Positions 7,626-17,138 are shown, counted from the stretch's first letter. The stretch is DNA of 32,090 nt from Anaerolineales bacterium (GCA_017882045.1 JADGQF010000016.1:1-32090); one strand, 5' to 3'. The notes: a model not told the origin generated them from the sequence alone. Numbers and translations are program-made.

Positions 7626-9986
7626 TCACTCAGCCGGTTCAGCCGCCAATACCCCACCCACCTCGCTGACAGCATTCGCCACCCAGCGTTCCCTTGGCCA
7701 GTCCGGCGCGCCTGCCCAGCGCAGGCCGGGGTTGCGCGGCGGCAACAGGACCTTCCGGGCGGGACTATCGGCGATTGCCACCGCTATTCCGAGGGCAACC
7801 TCTCCATGCAGGCCGCCCGGGGTCAGCATGTCACTCGGGCCAACGATAATGCGCGCTCGCGCCAGCCCCTCGTCGGGCCCGCGCGCCGGGCCGCGCTCGC
7901 CCAGGCTGCGTTGCATCTCGACCTGGGCGGCAGCGCTCAAGGCTACCGGCCAGAGCACCAGGTCAGGGAACGCCTGGTGCAGGGCCGTCAGGAGGGCTGC
8001 GCCCAGGCTGCCGTCGTCCCCGTCGACCACCGCCACGATCGAGAATCTCCTGCGCCGGAGCGGCGCCGCCACCCTCTCACCTTCTGGCTCCGCCGGCCCG
8101 CGAGAGACAGCCGCCGGAAGCGGCATGACGGAGGGCAACGGACGAGCGACGAGCGGCTCTCCCGGCTGCGGTCCCGCGCCGGCCGCGACTGCCCCAGCAT
8201 CCAGACTTCCCTGGGTGGTTGCCTCCCCGAGCCCGGCCGGAGATCTATCCGCCGCAGTCGAGCTCGTCGCGACGTCGTGCTGTACCGTGACTGCCGCGCC
8301 TGGCCGGCTTTCACCGCCTGCCGCCAGGCCGGCCACCGGCAGGCCCACGGCTGCGCCGACACCCGGCAGCGGCTGGCCCTCAGAAACATTGCCGGCCAGC
8401 GTGTCCTCGCCGAGATGATCGGTTGCCGGCCGGAAACCCAGAACCCGCTCATCCTCGCTGCGCAACCGTCCGTCGGCACGCAGGACCACAGCGTGCGTGA
8501 GCCAGAAGATGAGGGCGATCACGATACCCCCGCCCAGTTGTACGAGCGAAATGGCAAGGCTGGTGGCAGCGGTGGGACCAAAAAGCCAGCCCGGGGCGCG
8601 TACGAGCACAAAACCGAGCGTGATCACCGAAACGACGGCCGCAGCCAGGACCACGCCATACAGGTAGACCTTGCGCAGCACCGAAGAGCGCTCGGCATAG
8701 CCGGCCGGGCCGGGCAGGCGCGCCAGCTCCTGAGACGGGCGCCAATGGCCCCACCACGCCGGAGCGCCGGCCAAAAATAACGCCGCCGACAGGCTGAAAT
8801 AGTCGCGCGCCTGTGGGTTTGCAAGCATGGTAGCCGGCCAGAGGCCGACTGCCAGGAGGATAGTCAGGCCGAGCAGCGCCTGAAGACCGTACCAGAAAGC
8901 CGCCAGGCCGAGCGCGGCGAGCACATAATAGTAGAGGCGGCGCAGAATGGCTGCGTCCTGGCTCTCGTCAGTCCAATCGATATCGCCACGTGCGACATTG
9001 CTAAAGGCCAGCCAGAGCAGAAGTCCTTCCGGCAGATAGGCCACGGCCGGTACCAGGGTCTCTTCCCAGAACACCTGGGCGTTGGCGACCGGCTGCCCGA
9101 GGGCAACCAGCAACCCGTGCCACACGAGGTAACCGAACGTGACGAGCGTCAGGGCCGTCCCGGCCATCATACCGGCGTAGAGCAGCAGCTTGCGGCTGAT
9201 CGCGTTGACCTCGTCCACGACGTCCGCGGTGGACGAGGTCAACGCGATCAGGCGGTTGGCGCGCAGCCAAAGGATAATGGCCAGGGGCAGGGCAACGATG
9301 GTCATGGCCAGCGAGGCGGCGGCCAGGGCGCGCCAGTTGGCGACCTCGCCGGCCCCTGTGCCGAAGAAGTAAACCCGGGCCGCGAGGCTCAGGAAGGTGC
9401 GTAAGAACTCACCGGCGCCCAGCGTGGCAACCAGCGTGGCCAGGCCCGTTCCTAGATAATAATACGCCCGCCGCCAGCCGGGACCCGCGCCAGGTTCGGC
9501 GCCCATATCCCCGTCCCATGCGGTCAGGCGGCGGAGAAAGAACCAAAAAGCCAGGCTGATCGAGGCTCCGACGGCGCCGCCGGCCACCTGGGGCATCCAC
9601 ACGGCCGTCTGCGCAGTCAGGATCCACAGGAACCCATAGTACAGGGCCAATCCCACTTCCACAGCCAGGCAGGCCAGGGCGCCGAACTGTCCCATCCATA
9701 GATAGCCCTTGCGGGCCGGCGAGCCCCGCTCGGCGCCACCCGCGATCGTCAGATGGCGCGCCTCACGATTGGCCAGATACCAATGCAGGCCCCAGACGGC
9801 CACGGCGACCAGCGCGGCACCGAGCCAGAGCAGGACACTGCTTCCCATCAGCCCGGTCACCGAGAAATCGCTCCCCGCCAGGGCCAGTTCGATAAGACCG
9901 ACGCCGGCATTGATGAGGCTCAGCAACCAGACCAGCAGGCTGATGAGGGCCACGGTATAAAGATACACGCGCTGCACGCTGCGCAT
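7626..9986 (-). CDS. Multi-pass membrane protein with repeated DUF5671-like units, a disordered linker and a DUF3842-like soluble C-terminal domain
   Basis: Recurring '(R/K)+xYxY' helix starts: RSVQRVYLYTVAL, RRAYYYLGTGL, SRKLLLYAGMM, LRRLYYYVLAAL, LRKVYLYGVVL. Gly/Ala/Pro-rich linker, then FSIVAVVDGDDGSLGAALL...ARIIVGPSDMLTPGGLHGEVALGIAVAIADSPARKVLLPPRN. Confidence 0.75.
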   Translation of the reverse strand: MRSVQRVYLYTVALISLLVWLLSLINAGVGLIELALAGSDFSVTGLMGSSVLLWLGAALVAVAVWGLHWYLANREARHLTIAGGAERGSPARKGYLWMGQFGALACLAVEVGLALYYGFLWILTAQTAVWMPQVAGGAVGASISLAFWFFLRRLTAWDGDMGAEPGAGPGWRRAYYYLGTGLATLVATLGAGEFLRTFLSLAARVYFFGTGAGEVANWRALAAASLAMTIVALPLAIILWLRANRLIALTSSTADVVDEVNAISRKLLLYAGMMAGTALTLVTFGYLVWHGLLVALGQPVANAQVFWEETLVPAVAYLPEGLLLWLAFSNVARGDIDWTDESQDAAILRRLYYYVLAALGLAAFWYGLQALLGLTILLAVGLWPATMLANPQARDYFSLSAALFLAGAPAWWGHWRPSQELARLPGPAGYAERSSVLRKVYLYGVVLAAAVVSVITLGFVLVRAPGWLFGPTAATSLAISLVQLGGGIVIALIFWLTHAVVLRADGRLRSEDERVLGFRPATDHLGEDTLAGNVSEGQPLPGVGAAVGLPVAGLAAGGESRPGAAVTVQHDVATSSTAADRSPAGLGEATTQGSLDAGAVAAGAGPQPGEPLVARPLPSVMPLPAAVSRGPAEPEGERVAAPLRRRRFSIVAVVDGDDGSLGAALLTALHQAFPDLVLWPVALSAAAQVEMQRSLGERGPARGPDEGLARARIIVGPSDMLTPGGLHGEVALGIAVAIADSPARKVLLPPRNPGLRWAGAPDWPRERWVANAVSEVGGVLAAEPAE
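9196..9251. repeat. Perfect 23-bp inverted repeat with 10-bp spacer inside the DUF5671 gene
   Basis: Left arm 9196-9218 CTGATCGCGTTGACCTCGTCCAC; spacer 9219-9228 GACGTCCGCG; right arm 9229-9251 GTGGACGAGGTCAACGCGATCAG. Confidence 0.95.
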
Positions 9987-10036
9987 CGTTGCTCTCCCCC
10001 CAACATGACCCATCAGGCACAAATAAAGCCTGTGAC

Positions 10037-10045
10037 ATTATATCA
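10037..10045 (-). promoter_or_regulatory. Putative extended -10 promoter element for the DUF5671 gene
   Basis: Minus strand reads TATGATATAATG, which contains TGATATAAT (TGnTATAAT), about 50 nt upstream of the ATG at 9986. Confidence 0.45.
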
Positions 10046-10060
10046 TAGGCTCTATCTCAG

Positions 10061-10094
10061 GGCCGCCGCCTGGTCGGCGGCCGCCTGGCCGCCG
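10061..10094. repeat. Three-arm GC-rich inverted repeat able to form mutually exclusive hairpins
   Basis: GGCCGCCG (10061-10068) cctggt CGGCGGCC (10075-10082) gcct GGCCGCCG (10087-10094), in the gap between the ABC permease and the DUF5671 gene. Confidence 0.7.
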
Positions 10095-10125
10095 CGGCCA
10101 TTCCGCCTAGCGCCTCAAGTGCGCC

Positions 10126-10913
10126 TCACTTCCAGCGCGTGAGGATCGTCTCGCGCTGGAATAACCCCACCCCCAGGTACACGAGGCCAACGTCCAGGAT
10201 CGCAACCACCAGCGTCGCGATGGCAAAGGTCGTGGCGTTCAGAAAGATCAGACCACCCAACACCGCAAAGAAGAAGCCCATAAACGGGATGACCACCAGC
10301 GCGCCCAGCTGCTCTGCGGCCCGTGGGTCGTTCACGCGGCTACTGACGATGATACCCACCATGACGGCCATGATCGTCAGGAGCGGCACCAACAGCAACA
10401 TCACGATCAACCACATCGGGTTAGCGAAGAGCGCGAACACCCGGTCGCTGACGGCGAAGATGCGGGCGCAGACCAGGAAAATCGCAAAGCACACCCAGGT
10501 CAAGCCCACGGCAGGCGCGGCCGAAGCGTAACTCTTCGCCAGCAGCAACTGCATGGTAGTGATGGGGGTCGCCAGTAGCGGTTCCAACGAGCGGGTAAGC
10601 TTTTCGCCGACGATGCTGTAGGCAGCGATCGTCACCGGCAGGATCAAGGGCATCATCAGGAACAGCATCATCATCTGGCTGGACATCAGTGATTGAAAAG
10701 CTTCCTGCGGGCTCATCGAAGCGTAGATGGGGTTAGCCAGCATGCGCGACATCTCCTGCATGTCACTGGCCTTCACCGGCCCGTACTTGGCGGCGATCAG
10801 CATACCGATCGGAATGGCCGTCATCAGCACAGGCACCAGGATCAGCATCGACAGGATCAGCTTGTTATGCAGCGTGTCTTCCCACTCTTTGCGAATGATC
10901 GTCCGTATCTCTC

Positions 10914-10917
<4 letters not shown>
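10126..10917 (-). CDS. ABC-2 type transporter permease
   Basis: MREIRTIIRKEWEDTLHNKLILSMLILVPVLMTAIPIG...; multiple TM helices, 'IVGEKLTRSLEPLLATPI' motif of ABC-2 permeases; 4-nt overlap with the ATPase gene. Confidence 0.9.
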
Positions 10918-11882
<965 letters not shown>

Positions 11883-11992
11883 AAGCACCCTCACGTCTTC
11901 TAACGCATCGGCGACCGCATCAGCGGCATGCGCAGAACTGGCTTCAGCGGCATGAATGCCCGCCAAATAATACGAAGCAGCCGCGTATCCGG

Positions 11993-13738
11993 TTACGCCG
12001 GTCGCTCGTACTGCGACTCGTTCGCCCGGCGCGCCAACTCCTCGGCTGACAACTCTCGTGGCACAAAGCTTTCGGCAGTCGGCAGGGTTGTCGCTCCCGG
12101 ATCGTCCACCGTCGCAGGCGCCGGAATGGGCTCCTCGCGAAGCCAGAAGATCAGGCCTGCCAACAGCACGGCAACCACGAACACGCCACCTTCGACGGCG
12201 AAAGTGCCAAATCTACTCCCTGCCCAGACTGCCCACGCGTCGACGAGCGCATGTGCGCCGATGGCCGCCAACAGGTACAGAGGCTGGCGACGGGTAACGG
12301 CGCGCATGACCAGAACTGCGAAAGCAATCTGCGCGGCCACGCTCGCCACCCGCTCCATCCCGGCCACCACGGTCATGTACCAGGGAGTACTCCAGTAGGC
12401 GGCGGCAGCCGCGCGCGCCTGGTCGGCCGTCGCGCCGGAGAGACCCAGCGCAGCCGGGCCTGTGGAGCGCAAAATCAACATACTCACGAGGCTCGCCAGG
12501 GCCAACAGGCCAAAAATGATGGACTCGGCTGCTTCGTGCCCGGCGCCGAACTGCAGGGCAGCACGCCAACCACGCGCTCGCTTGAGGAAAAACGTCAGCA
12601 CAATCCAACGCGCGCCCTCCTCAAACAGCCCGGCGCTCAGCCCGGCCGCCAGCGCCAGTGCGGGCAACGGCCATAAAGCAACACCTCGCCCGCCGCCGAT
12701 CAGGCCGATTGCCCAGTTGAAAGGCAGGTGCGCGAGTTGTGAGGCGATGAATGTCAGCGCGCCCGCACCGAAAATGCCCCAACCCGGCCCATAGCGCCGG
12801 CGTATCCACCAGCCCACTAACACGGGGAAAGCAAGCATCAGCGGGTACTGGATCAGCAGCGCGGCCAGCAGAAACGGGACATTCAGCGGCACGGGGGCGT
12901 TGCCCGCCGTCTGCGCTCCCGGCGTGCGTGTCTGCGTGTCCGGCGCGGCGCCCGGAGCGCTGGTTGCGGCCGCGGCGGCCGCGGCGACGGCCGGCCCCGG
13001 CGTGCCCTGCGCGCCTGCTCCCGCTCCCGGCTGCCATGCGCGAAGATCAAACACCGCGCCCGAGCTCCGGTTGCGATACCTGATCAATAAGTTTGGCGCA
13101 GCCTGGCCGTACCAGGCGTCGTGGCTGCCGGCCGCCCCATAATCCATGCTGATGTGCCAGCTTGGAAAAGTGCCCGCCGGCACAGTTATCGTTTCCACGC
13201 CGGTTACGCTCACCCTGATCGGGGCGCTCTGCCCACTGGTCGGGATAATATCTGTGTAGCGGGTCGCGTAACCGTTGGCGAGCGGCAGCGCCCGTTGGAC
13301 TTGCAAGCTTTGGTCATTGTCAAGGCCATCCGCGGGACGTGTCACGTCTTTGCCGGTTACCTTGCCATCCGTGGCGGTGGTTCTGATCGTCGCCTTGTCC
13401 GGTCCGTAGGTCGTGTCAAAGCGCAGGCCCGACAGCTCGCGCCAGGACATGGCGGGCAGTAGATCCTTACCGAGCACCACCGTGCCCCGATCCAGGCGAC
13501 CGGCCATGTTCAGTTCGTAGGCCTGCGTCCAACCGTTCTGGACCTGATGCCAGGTCCAGGTGGCCGTGCCGGCCTGCTTGCCGTCCTTGCCCAGCACGTC
13601 ATAAGTGCTGACCTCGCCGTCCGTCCAGGGCGCAGTCTTGAATGATAGTGGCTGCGTTGCCAGTGTGTTGCCACTGCAGCCGGCCAAAAAAACCAGGCCG
13701 AGGGCAACCACCACAAGCATGCAAAGCCCACGTTTCAT
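11993..13738 (-). CDS. Lipoprotein domain (DUF3108-like) fused to a YhfC-family putative intramembrane metalloprotease
   Basis: MKRGLCMLVVVALGLVFLAGCSGN lipobox; Ala/Pro linker; then TM region with 'GLFEEGARW', 'GAGHEAAESI' and 'HALVDAWA' motifs. Confidence 0.75.
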   Translation of the reverse strand: MKRGLCMLVVVALGLVFLAGCSGNTLATQPLSFKTAPWTDGEVSTYDVLGKDGKQAGTATWTWHQVQNGWTQAYELNMAGRLDRGTVVLGKDLLPAMSWRELSGLRFDTTYGPDKATIRTTATDGKVTGKDVTRPADGLDNDQSLQVQRALPLANGYATRYTDIIPTSGQSAPIRVSVTGVETITVPAGTFPSWHISMDYGAAGSHDAWYGQAAPNLLIRYRNRSSGAVFDLRAWQPGAGAGAQGTPGPAVAAAAAAATSAPGAAPDTQTRTPGAQTAGNAPVPLNVPFLLAALLIQYPLMLAFPVLVGWWIRRRYGPGWGIFGAGALTFIASQLAHLPFNWAIGLIGGGRGVALWPLPALALAAGLSAGLFEEGARWIVLTFFLKRARGWRAALQFGAGHEAAESIIFGLLALASLVSMLILRSTGPAALGLSGATADQARAAAAAYWSTPWYMTVVAGMERVASVAAQIAFAVLVMRAVTRRQPLYLLAAIGAHALVDAWAVWAGSRFGTFAVEGGVFVVAVLLAGLIFWLREEPIPAPATVDDPGATTLPTAESFVPRELSAEELARRANESQYERPA

Positions 13739-13771
13739 GCGCTGCCTCGTTTCGAAGTAAGTGATTGAGAA

Positions 13772-13800
13772 AGAATACGCCATCAATAGGCCAACTGCAA
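13772..13800 (-). promoter_or_regulatory. Putative promoter for the lipoprotein-YhfC gene (TTGCAG-N17-TATTCT)
   Basis: On the minus strand TTGCAG (13795-13800), 17-nt spacer, TATTCT (13772-13777), about 35 nt upstream of the ATG at 13738. Confidence 0.4.
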
Positions 13801-13847
13801 GACCAGGGGCCGACGAAAGGCTGACAACCGGCGCTCGCATGCAGCGT

Positions 13848-14669
13848 TCAGGAGATCTCGACCGACTCTAGCTCCAGCCACTGCCTGCCTTCGCTCGCCA
13901 ACAGGCCGTAGCCGAGCCGGCCCCAGGGGGTAGCGACCAGGTACTGATTATCCAGCCAGATGACGAGACCCAATGGCCCGCGCGGCGAGCAATCCGTGGC
14001 CAGCACCGCCGTATCATCCACACTAAAACGCGCGCTCCGGCTGCCCCACTCGATCGCGTACGTATGCCATTCGGTCATCGGCGCTTCGACGGGCGCCTCT
14101 GCCACGCGTAGCACGCGCTGGAGGACCGGCCAGAGCCGGCGATAGAGCGGACGGACATTCATCAGCGGCACTGCGAGGGGCGCGCTGAGCGCGAGGAAAA
14201 ATGCTGGCCAGCGCAGGGCATCGATCGTGGCGGCCTTCCAGCCATAGCCGGGAGTACGCAGATCGAGCTTCATATTCGATGGGGGCGAGGCGTAGAAAAA
14301 CCAGATGGCGCGCGGCAGCGTGGGAACGCGCAGCCCAGTCATCAGGAATGGATCGTTCCAGAAACCAAAGCCGGCGGTTCCCCGCAGAATCCCGGCGCCC
14401 TCAACCAGGGGTGGCCCCGGGTGCGAAAACCGGGCCCTGACCGCCAACCGTAGAGGTGGGCGCCAGAGGAAGGCGCGGCGGGCCAGCCGTTGGGTGTCGT
14501 CGATCTGGGCATCAGTGTACCTGAGGGCCGAAGTCTCGGCGTTGACCAGGCGCAGCGAGCCGCCTGTGAACTCAAGGGAGCCCTGCCCGGGGAGTAAGGT
14601 GCTCCAATGCGGGCCGAGGGTTCGGGCAAAATCCTCCCGCAGGCGTGGCGAGGCAGCGAGAGGTGTCAT
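13848..14669 (-). CDS. Concanavalin A-like lectin/glucanase-fold hypothetical protein
   Basis: LREDFARTLGPHWSTLLPGQGSLEFTGGSLRLVN...MTEWHTYAIEWGSRSARFSVDDTAVLATDCSPRGPLGLVIWLDNQ; the 'WHTYAIEW...F.VD' pattern is typical of GH16/LamG-like domains. 4-nt overlap with the next gene. Confidence 0.65.
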   Translation of the reverse strand: MTPLAASPRLREDFARTLGPHWSTLLPGQGSLEFTGGSLRLVNAETSALRYTDAQIDDTQRLARRAFLWRPPLRLAVRARFSHPGPPLVEGAGILRGTAGFGFWNDPFLMTGLRVPTLPRAIWFFYASPPSNMKLDLRTPGYGWKAATIDALRWPAFFLALSAPLAVPLMNVRPLYRRLWPVLQRVLRVAEAPVEAPMTEWHTYAIEWGSRSARFSVDDTAVLATDCSPRGPLGLVIWLDNQYLVATPWGRLGYGLLASEGRQWLELESVEIS

Positions 14670-15355
14670 GCCATCTTTTCCGCGACGAGGACCGGCAGCG
14701 TCACGCCCCCGACGTCACGGTCCAGGACCTGCGCCCGCAGGCCCACTTGTAGCAGCGCCTCGGTCCAGCGGCGGAAATGGCCGTCATCGGGCGCCCCATA
14801 GAAGATTGGCGTCAGGCGGCGCAGCCAGGGGTTTTTCACGATCACGCCGAGGCCGACCACCACCAGGCGTCCGCCGGAGCGCCCACCAGGCGCCGGTCCA
14901 CGCAGCACCCGCTCACATTCCCGCAGGCTGGCCGGGTCGCCGATATATTCGGCAGGGAAAGTGGAAACCAGGGTGTCAAAACTGCCGTCCGCAAAGGGCA
15001 GGCGTTGCGCGAGGCCGCGCACACGCGGCGCCTCGGCGCGACGCCGGCGCAGCTTGCCCGCGGTAATCCGCTGCATGGCCGGCGACAGATCAAGCCCGTA
15101 GCCCGTCAGACCGCGCCGCGCCATCTCCAGCAATAATTCCCCCGTGCCGAAGCCAATTTCCAGCACCTGACTGCCCTCGACGTAGTCCAGGGCTAAGCGC
15201 CGCCACTCGGCCCAATGCCCCGCGCTCACTAGCCAACTGGCCGCATCGTAAGACCAGGCGAACTCGTTGTACAGCCTTCGGCAGGCCCAGAGGTAGAGAC
15301 TGCCAAACCAGCGGACCGGCCGGGAAGAGCCGCGGCGCGCGGCGCTTGCGTCCAC
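14666..15355 (-). CDS. Class I SAM-dependent methyltransferase
   Basis: QVLEIGFGTGELLLEMARRGLTGYGLDLSPAM motif I/II; ADGSFDTLVSTFPAEYI; GTG start at 15353-15355 overlapping the upstream TAG. Confidence 0.85.
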   Translation of the reverse strand: MDASAARRGSSRPVRWFGSLYLWACRRLYNEFAWSYDAASWLVSAGHWAEWRRLALDYVEGSQVLEIGFGTGELLLEMARRGLTGYGLDLSPAMQRITAGKLRRRRAEAPRVRGLAQRLPFADGSFDTLVSTFPAEYIGDPASLRECERVLRGPAPGGRSGGRLVVVGLGVIVKNPWLRRLTPIFYGAPDDGHFRRWTEALLQVGLRAQVLDRDVGGVTLPVLVAEKMA

Positions 15356-15975
15356 TAGGGCCTCGTGAGCAGAAAGATAGCGCCGCCCGCCTGCAGCGCG
15401 ACGATCAGCCAGTAGATGGCCTGGAATGATACCTTGGCCGTCTTGTGGCGCGACGGAACGTGCATTCCCAGCAACGCCCCGGCTGAGCCGCCGACTGCCG
15501 CGAGCGCCAGCAGCACGGCTTCGGGCACGCGCCCCAGCCCGCTTTCGGACTGCCGCTTGTCATAACGGTAGATGCCAAAAGTGGCGACGCTCGACGTGGC
15601 GGCCCATAACGCCAGCCAGGCCGGCAGAGCGGTGGGCTTGAGCCACAAGCTGCCCACGAGGAACAGTACCAGCGCTCCACCCAGGCCGGTGAGCATGTAG
15701 CGGAGATGAGGAAGCATCAGCAGCGATGCGGCTCGCACCTGTACCGCCGCCGGCCCCTTCGCGCTGCTCGTCACCTGGTAGCTCACCCGCTGCCCCGGGC
15801 GCAATGCCGCGGCGTTCGTCACATTGCGAATGTGGACGAAAACGTCCTGGACGAAAAGGTCCTGCCCGCTTGCGCCGTCCGGCCGGATGAAGCCGTAGCC
15901 TCGCGCCGGATCGTACTTCACCACGACGCCCCGCTGGGTCGCTCCCGGTAGCCTATTGGATGGCTGTGCTGGCAT
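15355..15975 (-). CDS. Cold-shock domain fused to DUF1294 membrane domain
   Basis: GVVVKYDPARGYGFIRPDG...DVFVH (CSD RNP1/RNP2), then TM segments with FGIYRYDKRQSE and GGSAGALLGMHVPSRHKTAKVSF typical of DUF1294. Confidence 0.85.
   Translation of the reverse strand: MPAQPSNRLPGATQRGVVVKYDPARGYGFIRPDGASGQDLFVQDVFVHIRNVTNAAALRPGQRVSYQVTSSAKGPAAVQVRAASLLMLPHLRYMLTGLGGALVLFLVGSLWLKPTALPAWLALWAATSSVATFGIYRYDKRQSESGLGRVPEAVLLALAAVGGSAGALLGMHVPSRHKTAKVSFQAIYWLIVALQAGGAIFLLTRP
15834..15863. repeat. 15-bp in-frame tandem duplication in the cold-shock RNP2 region
   Basis: GGACGAAAACGTCCT (15834-15848) followed by GGACGAAAAGGTCCT (15849-15863), 14/15 identical; encodes ...QDLFVQDVFVH... Confidence 0.9.
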
Positions 15976-16023
15976 GTGGATCTCTCCCTGGCCGGCGCGT
16001 GACCTCGGCGCCGTCCAACGTCA

Positions 16024-17028
16024 TCAGCCACCTGCCGGCGGCGAACCGTTCATCTCCGGCGTCAGATAGCGCCAGAGCCGCACGTGGGGCGCCGGCTCCA
16101 GCCGGGCCAGGCGCAACAAAGCCTTCTCCACCCCGACCGGATTGCGATCGGCGAGCAGCGCGTTGCGGCTCAGCCGCGCCGCCACTACGCCGGTCGTGCC
16201 CGTCCCCGCGAACAAATCACCCACCAGGTCCCCAGGCCGGCTGGAGGCCTTGACGATGCGCTCCAACAGGCTCTCGGGTTTCTGCGTTTCGTAGCCCACG
16301 CGTTCGCCGTGTTGGCGCGCCACGACAGGCATGTACCACCAATCCTCGGGCACCTTGCCGCGCGCCAGGTCGGGCACCTTGCCAAAGCCGGCTTTACGAC
16401 TGCTCTGGAAGGTCCGGACGGTCGACTCGTTATACGGCATACGCACGGCATCGGCGTCGAAGTAATAAGCCGGCGAGCGGGTGTAGACCAGGATGTTGTC
16501 GTGTTTGCGCTTGAAAGCCGACCGGATGGGCGACGGCCCGTAGTAGCACCAGATGATCTCGTTCAGGAAGCGCTCACGCCCAAACAAGCGGTCCAACTCC
16601 ACTTTGACGTAGTGCACGGCGTGCCAATCGAGGTGCACGTAGAGGGTCCCGCTCGGGCACAGAAGGTCGCGGGCAAATACCAGGCGCCGGTATAGCCAGG
16701 CCAGGTAGCCGTCAAAATCCTGGTCATCCCGGTAAGCCTTGACCGCCTGCGACTGCCGCCCGCGTGCGCCCTCGACGCGTGCGCTATACACTTTCCCGCT
16801 GCCGAAGGGCGGGTCAATGTACAGCAATTGGCAGCGCGCGGCCCACTTGGCCGCCTGCGCCTCCAGTAACGCGAGGTTCTCCGCGCAGTACAGATCGACC
16901 GTCGCCGGACCCTGGCCGGCCAACTCCGGCGGCAGGGCAATGGCGAGCGGCGCCGCGTCGATAGTCTGCGCTTCCAGCTCGGGCAGGTTCAGTCGGGTGT
17001 AGTTGTGCTCGTAGGCTCCGCGACCCAT
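16024..17028 (-). CDS. DNA methyltransferase, N4/N6 family (beta-class motif order)
   Basis: LLYIDPPFGSGKVYS (motif IV) in the N-terminal part; YETQKPESLLERIVKASSRPGDLVGDLFAGTGTTGVVA (motif X/I) in the C-terminal part. Confidence 0.88.
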   Translation of the reverse strand: MGRGAYEHNYTRLNLPELEAQTIDAAPLAIALPPELAGQGPATVDLYCAENLALLEAQAAKWAARCQLLYIDPPFGSGKVYSARVEGARGRQSQAVKAYRDDQDFDGYLAWLYRRLVFARDLLCPSGTLYVHLDWHAVHYVKVELDRLFGRERFLNEIIWCYYGPSPIRSAFKRKHDNILVYTRSPAYYFDADAVRMPYNESTVRTFQSSRKAGFGKVPDLARGKVPEDWWYMPVVARQHGERVGYETQKPESLLERIVKASSRPGDLVGDLFAGTGTTGVVAARLSRNALLADRNPVGVEKALLRLARLEPAPHVRLWRYLTPEMNGSPPAGG

Positions 17029-17132
17029 GCGAGCATGATACCCCAGTCACAGGGGCTTGACAAGCGGCTTCTCACACTTCGCTAACAGGGCGCCAACGTT
17101 CTTCTAACGCGCCTCAACGATACTGGAAGATG

Positions 17133-17138
17133 TATAAT
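17133..17138 (+). promoter_or_regulatory. Putative -10 element (TATAAT) upstream of clpB
   Basis: TATAAT at 17133-17138, about 37 nt upstream of the ATG; no clear -35 seen. Confidence 0.35.

Noticed and set aside
7564-8418. 284-aa plus-strand ORF antisense to the DUF5671 gene's 3' part
   Set aside because: Ser/Pro/Arg-rich translation of a GC-rich linker region; no start signals or domain.
11920-11954. 11-bp direct repeat TCAGCGGCATG (11920-11930 and 11944-11954) upstream of the ABC ATPase start
   Set aside because: Short, GC-rich and not otherwise supported; could be chance. Kept only as a weak candidate regulator site.
12955-13030. GC-rich gcggccgcggcggccgcgg tract
   Set aside because: Explained as the Ala-rich linker (AVAAAAAAATSAPGAAP) of the lipoprotein-YhfC fusion rather than a separate element.
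16024-17028. Possible restriction-modification system
   Set aside because: Only a methyltransferase is recognisable; flanking genes are CSD-DUF1294 and clpB, with no nuclease.
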